Shown here: piece after piece, positions 1 to 5,413 of the stretch
Position numbering within the stretch: position 1 is the first letter of the stretch
How the letters are laid out: every line of letters starts with the position of its first letter
Made by a program: the position numbers and the translations under genes
DNA from: DASXMX01 sp036794395
GTDB lineage: Bacteria > Planctomycetota > Phycisphaerae > Tepidisphaerales > Tepidisphaeraceae
Assembly: GCA_036794395.1 (NCBI GenBank)
Contig: DAIRGS010000330.1
Coordinates: 1-7,885 of the forward strand
DNA: 7,885 nucleotides
Reading direction: 5' to 3'
Notes under the pieces: generated by a model
Database searches by the model: none
The model's input: the letters and a program-made list of their open reading frames with translations, nothing else
Told to the model about the DNA's origin: nothing

Positions 1-2
1 AC

Positions 3-227
3 CTGGTGGTCCAGGTCACGCCCGACCGTGCCGCGGGTCTCCTGCGCATCCGCGCCGAGGCCGCGACGATCGGCCAGACCGGCGTCGAGATGGAGGCACT
101 GACGGCCGCGTCGGTCGCCGCCCTCACGGTCTACGACATGTGTAAAGCAATCGACAAACAAATGGTGATCGGCGACGTAAAGCTCGTCTCCAAAACCGGT
201 GGGACCAAGTCGATTGCAACGCCGTGA
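3..227 (+). CDS. moaC: Cyclic pyranopterin monophosphate synthase MoaC, C-terminal part
   Basis: This is the 3' end of a gene whose start lies before the window. MoaC acts in the cytoplasm with MoaA to convert the GTP-derived 3',8-cyclo intermediate to cyclic pyranopterin monophosphate, the first stage of molybdenum cofactor synthesis. The visible 75 residues carry the family's most conserved block: TGVEMEALTAASVAALT, then VYDMCKAIDKQMVIG. The Asp and Lys of YDMCK match the catalytic pair known from the E. coli enzyme (Asp128 and Lys131). A KTGG segment follows. The GTG at position 6 is an internal codon, since the frame is open back to the window edge. After KTGG only TKSIATP remains, and these last codons lie inside a TGCAACG repeat (215-248) that also supplies the TGA stop. 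The natural C-terminus may therefore have been replaced. The next gene is convergent. The family call is near certain. Confidence 0.95.
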   Translation: MVVQVTPDRAAGLLRIRAEAATIGQTGVEMEALTAASVAALTVYDMCKAIDKQMVIGDVKLVSKTGGTKSIATP

Positions 228-248
228 AACGTTTTGCAACGTTTCAGG
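215..248 (+). repeat. TGCAACG repeat, copy 1, overlapping the moaC stop
   Basis: This 34-bp element consists of three 10-bp units, each based on TGCAACG plus three variable bases, followed by CAGG. It closely matches the three copies at 868-909, 951-983 and 1027-1060. The second unit reads TGAAACG instead of TGCAACG, and this one C-to-A difference creates the in-frame TGA stop of moaC at 225-227. The element covers the last codons of moaC and the first 21 nt after it. The matches are direct observation; the origin and function of the element are unknown. Confidence 0.85.
225..246. terminator. Perfect hairpin at the moaC stop, possible bidirectional terminator
   Basis: TGAAACGTT (225-233) and AACGTTTCA (238-246) are exact reverse complements around a TTGC loop, giving a 9-bp stem. 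It begins at the moaC stop codon and lies 67 nt beyond the end of the convergent membrane protein gene. There is no T-tract on either side, so intrinsic termination is only a guess. A role in 3'-end protection, or none at all, is equally possible. Confidence 0.3.
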
Positions 249-312
249 CGCGTGCCCGATCTGAACGCTTAACCCAGCCGTCTCTATGAATTTATGAGGG
301 GCTCTGTATCCG

Positions 313-843
313 TTATTGGCTGCGCCGACCGATGAGCCATGCCACCAGAACGGGGTAGAGAATCATCGTCACGATCACAATTATAGAAATGATGAGTTCG
401 CGGGAGGAGCCGTATTGATCGCTGGATAGGGTCAGATCGGCGATCATCCGCGCGACCGGCAGGATGGGCAGTCCGGCGGTGAATGCAATGGCCGAAGCAA
501 ATCGAACTTGGGGCCGTTGCGGCGGGAAGATTTTGAGGCGAAGGATCACTCCAAACGAAACTGCCGAAGCTAGCGACAGGAGGATCGCGTTTGAAATGAT
601 CCGGCGTAAATCCTCAAGCGCCCAGTCTCGCGGCCAGCCGCGTTGGAAAAAGTGCTCGCTGGCCATGATCGCGGCGGCCGAGAAAACCGAGCCGGCGAAG
701 AAGGCGATTATCAGGCGCTGACGATAGATGACGTGGCTGCGACCCGATTTGATTCCCGGCGCGGCATATTCGAGCTGCGAAGCGGCTAATGGAATTGGCC
801 GAGCTGATGTCGTGATATCGGGTTGAGCGTTGGGTTCGGACAT
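313..843 (-). CDS. Four-helix membrane protein, paralog A
   Basis: This is a predicted inner-membrane protein of 176 residues that I cannot assign to a named family. After a soluble N-terminus with PIPL and LEYAAPG come four hydrophobic segments, roughly residues 45-63, 83-103, 114-133 and 148-168, ending in LYPVLVAWLIG and a short charged tail. It is a diverged paralog of the protein encoded at 1079-1591: the PIP...L-(E/D)-Y segment, the (K)IFP/(K)LFP loop after helix 2, the GLPILP/GLVPIL segment and the LYPVL ending align in order. The frame is open to 924, but starts upstream of 843 would translate part of the repeat array. ATG 843 has GGAGG about 14 nt upstream, a rather long spacing; ATG 864 has nothing comparable. 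It is probably transcribed from the promoter near 1830 through the upstream paralog. Function unknown. Confidence 0.75.
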   Translation of the reverse strand: MSEPNAQPDITTSARPIPLAASQLEYAAPGIKSGRSHVIYRQRLIIAFFAGSVFSAAAIMASEHFFQRGWPRDWALEDLRRIISNAILLSLASAVSFGVILRLKIFPPQRPQVRFASAIAFTAGLPILPVARMIADLTLSSDQYGSSRELIISIIVIVTMILYPVLVAWLIGRRSQ

Positions 844-867
844 GCTGCCTGTGCCTGCCTCCATGAA

Positions 868-1060
868 TGCAACGCCGTGCAACGTTATGCAACGTTCCAA
901 CGTCTCAGGGGCAACCGGAGCCATACACTATTCGGGACGCCGACCGAAAATGCAACGCCGTGCAACGTTTTGCAACGTCACTGGATCATTCGGGGAGAAA
1001 CACCATTTGGAATGCCGACCCGAAAATGCAACGTCGTGCAACGTTATGCAACGTTTCAGG
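868..1060 (+). repeat. Array of three TGCAACG repeats (copies 2-4)
   Basis: The copies lie at 868-909, 951-983 and 1027-1060. Each has three 10-bp units starting TGCAACG; the first unit ends CCG or TCG. The end is CAGG in copies 2 and 4 and CTGG in copy 3. Copy 2 has an extra partial unit (CCAACGTCT) before the CAGG. Copies begin 83 and 76 bp apart. The two intervening stretches (910-950 and 984-1026) also resemble each other, ending in GCCGACCGAAAA and GCCGACCCGAAAA, so the whole unit of about 80 bp is tandemly duplicated. Within each copy, AACGTT elements separated by 4 nt can pair as a short hairpin. The array fills most of the 235-nt gap between the two paralogous membrane protein genes. 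The 10-bp period places the motifs on one face of the helix, which would suit a DNA-binding protein, but that is inference. Confidence 0.85.
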
Positions 1061-1078
1061 CAGTTTCAGCTTCGTGCG

Positions 1079-1591
1079 CTATTCGCTGTGCCAGCCCAGC
1101 CAGAGGGCGGCGAGAACTGGGTACAGGGTTATGGTTCCGAAGAACGCGAGCCCGGCCAGCACGGGGAGTTCTGGGATTCGGGTGGCGTTGGCCATGCTTA
1201 TTAGGCCGCCGGAAGCGATCATCAAAATGGGCACCAATCCGCCGCAGATCAAGGTGGCGATTTTGATGTGGCGCATAGCGGCTCGACGGGATGGGAAGAG
1301 CTTTTGGCTGACAGTGAGGCCGAGCATGAGGCTGGCGAAGCTCGCAATGCACGCCGACCCGCCCGCACCGGCCAGGAGCGGGGCGATCATCGCATCGTTC
1401 ATTCCTCGATGGCGCGGGACGAGAAGGATCGCGAACAGGGTGAAGCACGCGCCAGCGCAGCCGACCCAGAAAGGGCCGATCAATCGCCAAGGGTGTTTGA
1501 TGTGTTGGCGCTCTGATGGGCCGCGCGGTTGGCTGACATAGTCGAGAGGTTCGATGGGGATGGGATTGGACTTATCCACCATAGTGCTCAT
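1079..1591 (-). CDS. Four-helix membrane protein, paralog B, overlapping the antitoxin-like gene
   Basis: This predicted inner-membrane protein has 170 residues and no recognised family. Its soluble N-terminus (PIPIEPLDYVSQPRG) is followed by hydrophobic segments at about residues 37-57, 66-90, 104-126 and 135-161, ending LYPVLAALWLG plus WHSE. It aligns along its length with the protein encoded at 313-843, so the pair arose by duplication. The frame runs open to 1744, but ATG 1591 is preferred because AGGAG sits 4 nt upstream of it (1596-1600). ATG 1582, three codons in, is the alternative, with 13-nt spacing. Either start overlaps the end of the antitoxin-like gene (stop 1572-1574), by 20 or 11 nt, which implies one transcript and translational coupling. 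Most antitoxins of that type are followed by a RelE/ParE toxin; this protein shows no such fold. Whether it acts as a toxin, an immunity partner or an unrelated neighbour cannot be told from sequence. Confidence 0.78.
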   Translation of the reverse strand: MSTMVDKSNPIPIEPLDYVSQPRGPSERQHIKHPWRLIGPFWVGCAGACFTLFAILLVPRHRGMNDAMIAPLLAGAGGSACIASFASLMLGLTVSQKLFPSRRAAMRHIKIATLICGGLVPILMIASGGLISMANATRIPELPVLAGLAFFGTITLYPVLAALWLGWHSE

Positions 1592-1790
1592 GCAACTCCT
1601 GAATGACCTGATCACCCGGTATTGACTGGGCCGTGCCATTCTCGAGAGATTCGATGCGGCGGCGAACCTCCGCGAGTTGTCCAGGTGTAAGTTCTCCGGG
1701 CACGAGGCTTTGCCAGAGCGATTCGGCGACCTCCTCGCGTTCACGTGGATCGAGGGACATGGCCTCGTGAAGTATTTGCTCTTTGGTCAT
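1572..1790 (-). CDS. Putative addiction-module antitoxin, Unstab_antitox (PF09720) type
   Basis: This small acidic protein of 72 residues begins MTKEQILHEAMSLDPREREE, followed by a VAESLWQSL helix and ELTPGQLAEVRRRIESLENG. That is the usual layout of the addiction-module component family (TIGR02574/PF09720): an N-terminal helix set around L-x-P-x-E-R-x-E, then a linker and a C-terminal helix that normally grips a RelE/ParE toxin. Length and motif order look intact. AAGGAG lies 10 nt before the ATG and a strong extended -10 lies further upstream, so this is the first gene of its transcript. No toxin gene of the RelE/ParE type is present downstream; a membrane protein gene overlaps its last codons instead. 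It may be an orphan antitoxin, or part of an unusual pair. Family assignment is by motif recall and fairly secure; function is inferred. Confidence 0.8.
   Translation of the reverse strand: MTKEQILHEAMSLDPREREEVAESLWQSLVPGELTPGQLAEVRRRIESLENGTAQSIPGDQVIQELHEHYGG
1596..1600 (-). promoter_or_regulatory. Ribosome binding site inside the antitoxin-like gene
   Basis: AGGAG on the minus strand, followed by TTGC and ATG at 1591. It lies within the antitoxin-like reading frame, and it sets the start of the overlapping membrane protein and ties translation of the two genes together. Confidence 0.6.
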
Positions 1791-1827
1791 CGCCGAAGAT
1801 CTCCTTTTTTCACGTACTTATCGATTT

Positions 1828-1836
1828 ATTATAGCA
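1828..1836 (-). promoter_or_regulatory. Extended -10 promoter for the antitoxin-like operon
   Basis: Read on the minus strand the sequence is TGC followed by TATAAT, a perfect -10 hexamer (1833-1828) with the TG of an extended -10 (1836-1835). No convincing -35 is present, as expected for extended -10 promoters. Transcription would begin near 1821, giving a leader of about 30 nt that contains AAGGAG at 1801-1806. The site lies between the end of ruvX and the antitoxin-like gene. Confidence 0.6.
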
Positions 1837-1874
1837 GGTGAAGCGCGTTTGGCCGATTTTAGAATCCGGGTTGC

Positions 1875-2324
1875 TCACCAGGCTTGGGGCTCAATCGCGG
1901 AGAGTTTTCCGTCTAGAAACTCCTGAAGGAACCCCGCAGCCGCGTGGGCGTCCAGCATTTGCTTTTTCTGGTTGCGGGTCATTTTTTCGCCGGCGCGCTT
2001 GCGGTCGGCGAGGCGTTGTTCTGCCGAAAAGCTGCTGAGGCGTTCGTCGACGAAAATGATCGGCAGCGGGCAGGTTTGGCGGAGTTTTTGGGCCCATTGG
2101 AGGACGGATTTGGCGGCGGGGCCGAGGGAGTCGTCCATGTTCAGCGGGAGGCCGAGCACGAGGCGCTGGACGGATTCCTGCGCGATGAGGGATTGGATGG
2201 GGGCGAGGGCTTCTTCGGGGGAATTGACGGTGAGGACGTCGTAGGGGGTGGCGAACTGGCCGCCCTCATCGCTCATGGCGAGGCCGATGCGGCGGGAGCC
2301 GAGGTCGATGGCGAGGGTGCGCAT
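1875..2324 (-). CDS. ruvX: RuvX/YqgF family putative pre-16S rRNA nuclease
   Basis: This cytoplasmic RNase H-fold nuclease has 149 residues, the normal size for the family. It was annotated as a putative Holliday junction resolvase, and in E. coli YqgF is implicated in maturing the 5' end of 16S rRNA. The N-terminal strand with IDLGSRRIGLAMSD places the first catalytic Asp at 7. LVLGLPLNMD (56-64) is the conserved G-x-P-x-N/x-x-D loop, VDERLSS (92-98) carries the catalytic Glu94, and DAHAAAGFLQEFL (125-137) carries the last catalytic Asp125. All key residues are present. No Shine-Dalgarno is visible before ATG 2324; the AT-rich repeat begins 11 nt upstream of it. It lies downstream of the pgi and guanylyltransferase genes on the same strand, 138 nt away, so co-transcription is possible but not evident. 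Confidence 0.93.
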   Translation of the reverse strand: MRTLAIDLGSRRIGLAMSDEGGQFATPYDVLTVNSPEEALAPIQSLIAQESVQRLVLGLPLNMDDSLGPAAKSVLQWAQKLRQTCPLPIIFVDERLSSFSAEQRLADRKRAGEKMTRNQKKQMLDAHAAAGFLQEFLDGKLSAIEPQAW

Positions 2325-2334
2325 GGGAATGGGG

Positions 2335-2424
2335 ATTTCAGATTTTAAATTTCAGATTTCGGATTTCAGAACTTGGATTGCACATGTCAGAGCTCAAATT
2401 TCAGATTTGAAATTTTGAATTGAA
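2335..2424. repeat. AT-rich intergenic repeat built on ATTTCAGATTT
   Basis: This stretch of about 90 bp consists of variants of ATTTCAGATTT (2335-2345, 2349-2359, 2363-2370 partial, 2398-2408), strongly AT-rich against GC-rich surroundings. The right end holds an inverted repeat, AAATTTCA (2396-2403) and TGAAATTT (2408-2415), around GATT. It fills most of the gap between the guanylyltransferase stop and the ruvX start. Similar TTTCAGATTT/AAATCTGAAA strings are, from memory, common between genes in some planctomycete and related genomes. I see no terminator-like T-tract and cannot assign a function. Confidence 0.65.
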
Positions 2425-2462
2425 TGAGGGCCGCGTGCTTCATTCGGCGATTGGAAATCACC

Positions 2463-3569
2463 TCACTGAAACTTTCCCCCATATTTTTCGCGGACTTTGC
2501 CGACGAGTTCTTTTACGCGTTCGGCGGCGCTTTTTGGGCAGACCAGGGTCGCGTCTTTGGTGTGGACGATGATCATGTCGCTGAGGCCGATGGCGGTGAT
2601 GAGGTGTTCGGGGTCGTCGGAGACGACGATGTTGTCGTCGGCGTCAATGAAGACGCAGGGGCCGGCCTGGGTGGCATTGTTGTGATCGTCCATGGGCAGC
2701 GTTTCGGCAAGAGCGGGCCACGAGCCGACATCGAGCCACTGGACGGGCATTTCGACCACCGCAACCTGGGCCTTGCCCTTGTGCTGGGAGGCCAATTCCA
2801 TCACCCCGTAGTCAATGCTGATTTTGGGGAGGGTGGGATAGGTCGCGTTGAGCACTTCCTGGCGCTGGGGGGTATCCCAGGCTTCGGCGATTTTCATCAG
2901 GCCGCGATGGGAATCGGGCAGGTGGGCGGCAAGTTCGTTTAAGACGGTGTCGCAGCGCCACACGAACATGCCGCTGTTCCAGTAATACCGGCCGGACTCC
3001 ACATAGCGGTCGGCGGTGGCCTTGTCGGGCTTTTCCTTGAAGGCCTGCACGCGGTACGCGCCGGTCGATCCATCACGCAGTTTGAGGGCTTCGCCCCGAT
3101 GGATGTAGCCCAGGCCGGTATGGCCGAAGGTGGGCACGATGCCAAAGGTCACCAGCATCTGCGGGTATTCGCTGGCGACCTGAAAACCCTTCTTGACGCA
3201 TGATTGGAACGTATCAACGGGCTCGATGACGTGGTCGGCGGTGATCACTGCAACAATCGCGTCTTTATCCCGGCGATGAAGAATGGCGGCGGGGAAGCCA
3301 ACGGCGTTGGCGGTGTCGCGACCGATGGGTTCGCCCAGCAGGTTCTCCTTGGGCAGCTCGGGTAGATTCTCCAAGACCTGCGCCCCATGCTGGGCGCCGG
3401 TACATACAAAGATCCGCTCGGCGGGGAGAAACGCGCGCAGGCGATCGAAGCTGAGCCGAAGCAGCGTGCGCCCGTGTACGACGGGCAAAAGCTGCTTGGG
3501 ACGATTCCCGCGCGAAAGCGGCCAAAGCCGCGTTCCTGCCCCGCCCGCCATGATGACGCCGTATTCCAT
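2463..3569 (-). CDS. manC: Mannose-1-phosphate guanylyltransferase
   Basis: This cytoplasmic enzyme makes GDP-mannose from mannose-1-phosphate and GTP, the donor for mannose-, fucose- or rhamnose-containing polysaccharides and glycans. Its 368 residues form a nucleotidyltransferase domain with a short C-terminal region, and there is no fused phosphomannose isomerase domain. Motifs in order: MAGGAGTRLWPLSR with PKQ (7-26), the pyrophosphorylase signature that binds GTP; EPIGRDTANAV (80-90); TADHVI (110-115), with a metal-binding Asp; FGHTGLGYI (148-156); FKEKP (177-181), with the sugar-phosphate-binding Lys; NSGMF (198-202); SIDYGVME (251-258); and WLDVGSW (278-284). The start is ATG 3569, only 9 nt after the pgi stop, with weak AGG as a possible ribosome site. 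Tight spacing implies co-transcription with pgi. The gene symbol follows common usage; a planctomycete-specific name may be preferred. Confidence 0.92.
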   Translation of the reverse strand: MEYGVIMAGGAGTRLWPLSRGNRPKQLLPVVHGRTLLRLSFDRLRAFLPAERIFVCTGAQHGAQVLENLPELPKENLLGEPIGRDTANAVGFPAAILHRRDKDAIVAVITADHVIEPVDTFQSCVKKGFQVASEYPQMLVTFGIVPTFGHTGLGYIHRGEALKLRDGSTGAYRVQAFKEKPDKATADRYVESGRYYWNSGMFVWRCDTVLNELAAHLPDSHRGLMKIAEAWDTPQRQEVLNATYPTLPKISIDYGVMELASQHKGKAQVAVVEMPVQWLDVGSWPALAETLPMDDHNNATQAGPCVFIDADDNIVVSDDPEHLITAIGLSDMIIVHTKDATLVCPKSAAERVKELVGKVREKYGGKFQ

Positions 3570-3578
3570 ACTGGGTGC

Positions 3579-4982
3579 CTACAACATGAACTTCGAATCG
3601 CGCTTGGCCACGCCCTGGATCTTTTTACCCAGATCCGCGTAACCCGACTTGCCCATCAGGGCGTAGGTCGCATCCTTCCCTAATTGTACGGCGGGCTGGT
3701 CGTAAGTGTTTATCTCCATCAGACCACCCATATAACTTACGGCTACCTCATATAGATAGAAAAACTGCCCGACGGTTTGCGGAGAAATCTGCGGGAACAG
3801 TACGCTCATGGTCGGACGCTGGCTTTCCAGCAGCGCGTATTCGGTGCCGAGCTTTTCGCTGTTGATCAGGGTCTGGAAATTAGACCCGGCCAGATAATCC
3901 AGGGACTTCACGTCTTTCATGGTCGAAGGAATGGCCAGCTTGGTGGCATACCGTTCGACTTCAAGGAACGTAAAGACCTTGTCGTTAGGGCCTTCGCGAT
4001 AGAGCTGGACCTGAGAGTGTTGATCGGTGGTGCCCAGGGCCTTGATGGGGGTTTGGCCGGCGTACACATTTTTACGCTTGAGCCCGTTCTGCTTGCCCAG
4101 GCTCTCGGCCCAAAGCTGGCGGAACCAGTCGGCCAGGGAATACAGCGAAGTGCTGTAGGGCATCATCACGCTCATCACTTTGCCCTTCTGATCGAGCAGG
4201 TAGTTAATGGCGGCGATCATGGCGGCGGGGTTTTTCAGGACGTCGCCATCTTTGAGGCGCTTGTCCATGTCGGCCGCGCCTTCGAGGACCGCATCGACGT
4301 CAATGCCGCACATCGCGGCGCTGAACAAGCCCACGGCGGACATGACACTGAAACGCCCACCCACCCCATCGGGGACGACCAGCGTGCGATAGCCTTCGGC
4401 GGTGGCGATTTCGCGGAGCGTGCCGCCGGCGGCATCGGTGGTGGCGAGGATATTCTCTTTGTACTTCTTGCCCAGCTTCTGCTGGAGCAGATCGCGGAAG
4501 AGGATGAATTGCGAAGCCGTCTCGGCGGTTTCGCCGGACTTGCTGACGACGTTGAGAATCGTCTTGCGGATTTTGGGGGCGATGAGATCAACCACCGCCT
4601 TGATCTGATCGGGATCGACGTTGTCGAGCACGAAGATCTGCGGGCCCGGCCGGGTGCGGTCGGACATCAGATTGTATGTGTAGGGATTGAGGGCATTTTG
4701 CAGCGCGATATTCCCCAGCGCGCTGCCGCCGATGCCCAGGACGATCAGCACATCGCAGCGATCGCGAAAGTGCTCGACCTGGCGGTGGATGGCATCCACC
4801 ATTTCCTCGTCACAGGGCAGATCACGATACTTGAGCTTGCCGGCCTTGCGCTCATCGTTCATCTGCTTGGTGAGATCTTTGATGCGTGGTGCAATTTCCT
4901 TGAGTTCTTTGTCGGTGACGCCATGCTTGCCGCCAACGGCTTCAGCGGTGGCATTCTTGTAGTAGAGACGAAGTTGATCCAT
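3579..4982 (-). CDS. pgi: Glucose-6-phosphate isomerase
   Basis: This cytoplasmic enzyme interconverts glucose-6-phosphate and fructose-6-phosphate. At 467 residues it is the shorter bacterial form, not the form of about 550 residues found in E. coli. Two SIS domains are visible: GIGGSALG (83-90) and the phosphate-binding SKSGETAET (147-155) in the first, and GGRFS in DGVGGRFSVMSAVG (205-218), which fits PGI signature 1. The likely catalytic residues are Glu294 in WAESLGK, His322 in TTDQHSQVQL and Lys436 in DQPAVQLGK. The second signature has Ala-Val-Gln where many enzymes have Gly-Val-Glu, so a strict pattern search could miss it. ATG 4982 follows a purine-rich GGGAAGG placed very close to the start. 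It is the first gene of a likely operon with the guanylyltransferase gene: fructose-6-phosphate is the precursor of GDP-mannose. No strong promoter was found in the 133-nt divergent gap. Confidence 0.95.
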   Translation of the reverse strand: MDQLRLYYKNATAEAVGGKHGVTDKELKEIAPRIKDLTKQMNDERKAGKLKYRDLPCDEEMVDAIHRQVEHFRDRCDVLIVLGIGGSALGNIALQNALNPYTYNLMSDRTRPGPQIFVLDNVDPDQIKAVVDLIAPKIRKTILNVVSKSGETAETASQFILFRDLLQQKLGKKYKENILATTDAAGGTLREIATAEGYRTLVVPDGVGGRFSVMSAVGLFSAAMCGIDVDAVLEGAADMDKRLKDGDVLKNPAAMIAAINYLLDQKGKVMSVMMPYSTSLYSLADWFRQLWAESLGKQNGLKRKNVYAGQTPIKALGTTDQHSQVQLYREGPNDKVFTFLEVERYATKLAIPSTMKDVKSLDYLAGSNFQTLINSEKLGTEYALLESQRPTMSVLFPQISPQTVGQFFYLYEVAVSYMGGLMEINTYDQPAVQLGKDATYALMGKSGYADLGKKIQGVAKRDSKFML

Positions 4983-5115
4983 ATCCTTCCCTTACGTGCA
5001 GATTGAAAGCGGGGTAGTTTAAGACTCGGCTGGGTAAAGGCAAAGGCGTTTTGACGCACAAATGAAATAGCACGGGTGACGGTGAAATTTGCTAAGAAGG
5101 TGCCGAGGATCACTT

Positions 5116-5340
5116 ATGACATGTAACATCGACTCCCGCGGCAAGGCAGCGCGGCTGATTTACGGGATAATTCTGCTGTTCGGGGCGATTGCCATGATCG
5201 TGTTCTGGGCAATCCCCAGCGGTGGAATTTTGGGGTGGGTTATTTCTGTGGTCTGTGCATTATTGGGTGCATTTGCAATATTTGAAGCACGAGCGGGGTG
5301 GTGCGTGGTGAGGGCGATGGGGTTTAGGACGCCGATGTAA
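5116..5340 (+). CDS. Small two-helix membrane protein, DUF2892-like
   Basis: A 74-residue protein beginning MTCNIDSRGKAARL, with two hydrophobic segments (about 15-36 and 41-59) and ending GWCVVRAMGFRTPM. This matches the layout I know for DUF2892 (YgaP transmembrane-like) proteins: an N-terminal Cys-Asn, a basic stretch, two membrane helices, and a C-terminal G-W-C followed by a short G-x-x-TP tail. The frame extends to 5089, but ATG 5116 is chosen because GAGG (5105-5108) lies 7 nt before it and the family normally starts there. It is transcribed divergently from pgi and lies 73 nt upstream of the MNT/HEPN module, which has its own promoter. The family's function is not known to me beyond membrane location; the paired cysteines at the two ends may face the same side. 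Confidence 0.78.
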   Translation: MTCNIDSRGKAARLIYGIILLFGAIAMIVFWAIPSGGILGWVISVVCALLGAFAIFEARAGWCVVRAMGFRTPM

Positions 5341-5374
5341 CCCCAATTTCTAAACATTTAGCGGCCCAGCGTGA

Positions 5375-5403
5375 TTTTCAGGCGCAACCTTATTTGGTAC
5401 AAT
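5375..5403 (+). promoter_or_regulatory. Promoter of the MNT/HEPN module
   Basis: TTTTCA (5375-5380) as a -35 and TACAAT (5398-5403) as a -10 are separated by exactly 17 bp, and TGG just before the -10 gives an extended -10. Transcription would start near 5409-5411, only 3-5 nt before ATG 5414. No ribosome binding site lies upstream, so the message is probably leaderless or nearly so. Confidence 0.6.
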
Positions 5404-5408
5404 TGTAC
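5397..5408. promoter_or_regulatory. Perfect 12-bp palindrome over the -10, candidate operator
   Basis: GTACAATTGTAC is its own reverse complement. It covers the -10 hexamer and ends 5 nt before the start codon of a protein with an N-terminal winged helix. A dimeric regulator bound here would block the promoter. Autoregulation by the downstream protein is an inference from position and domain content. Confidence 0.5.
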
Positions 5409-5413
5409 TCATT

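Noticed and set aside
844..924. Longer N-terminus for the membrane protein at 313-843 (start at 924 or 864)
   Set aside because: It would translate the repeat; no ribosome site precedes those starts, and the paralog has no matching extension.
868..1060. CRISPR array
   Set aside because: Only three copies, repeats with internal 10-bp units, spacers similar to each other, and no cas genes in view.
823..1541. Plus-strand open frames across the repeat array with Cys/Gln/Arg/Asn-rich peptides (MQRRATLCNV and similar)
   Set aside because: They are translations of the TGCAACG repeats in several frames, continuing as the antisense of the membrane protein gene. No ribosome site or family match.
1592..1744. 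Longer N-terminus for the membrane protein at 1079-1591
   Set aside because: It would run antiparallel in frame through most of the antitoxin gene; AGGAG at 1596-1600 supports ATG 1591.
2424..2942. Plus-strand open frame opposite the guanylyltransferase gene
   Set aside because: Shadow of the minus-strand enzyme; repetitive Asp/Gly/Val composition typical of antisense reading of GC-rich codons.
3777..5006. 409-codon plus-strand open frame opposite pgi
   Set aside because: Antisense shadow of a clear glucose-6-phosphate isomerase gene; the composition is His/Gly/Ala-rich nonsense with no motif.
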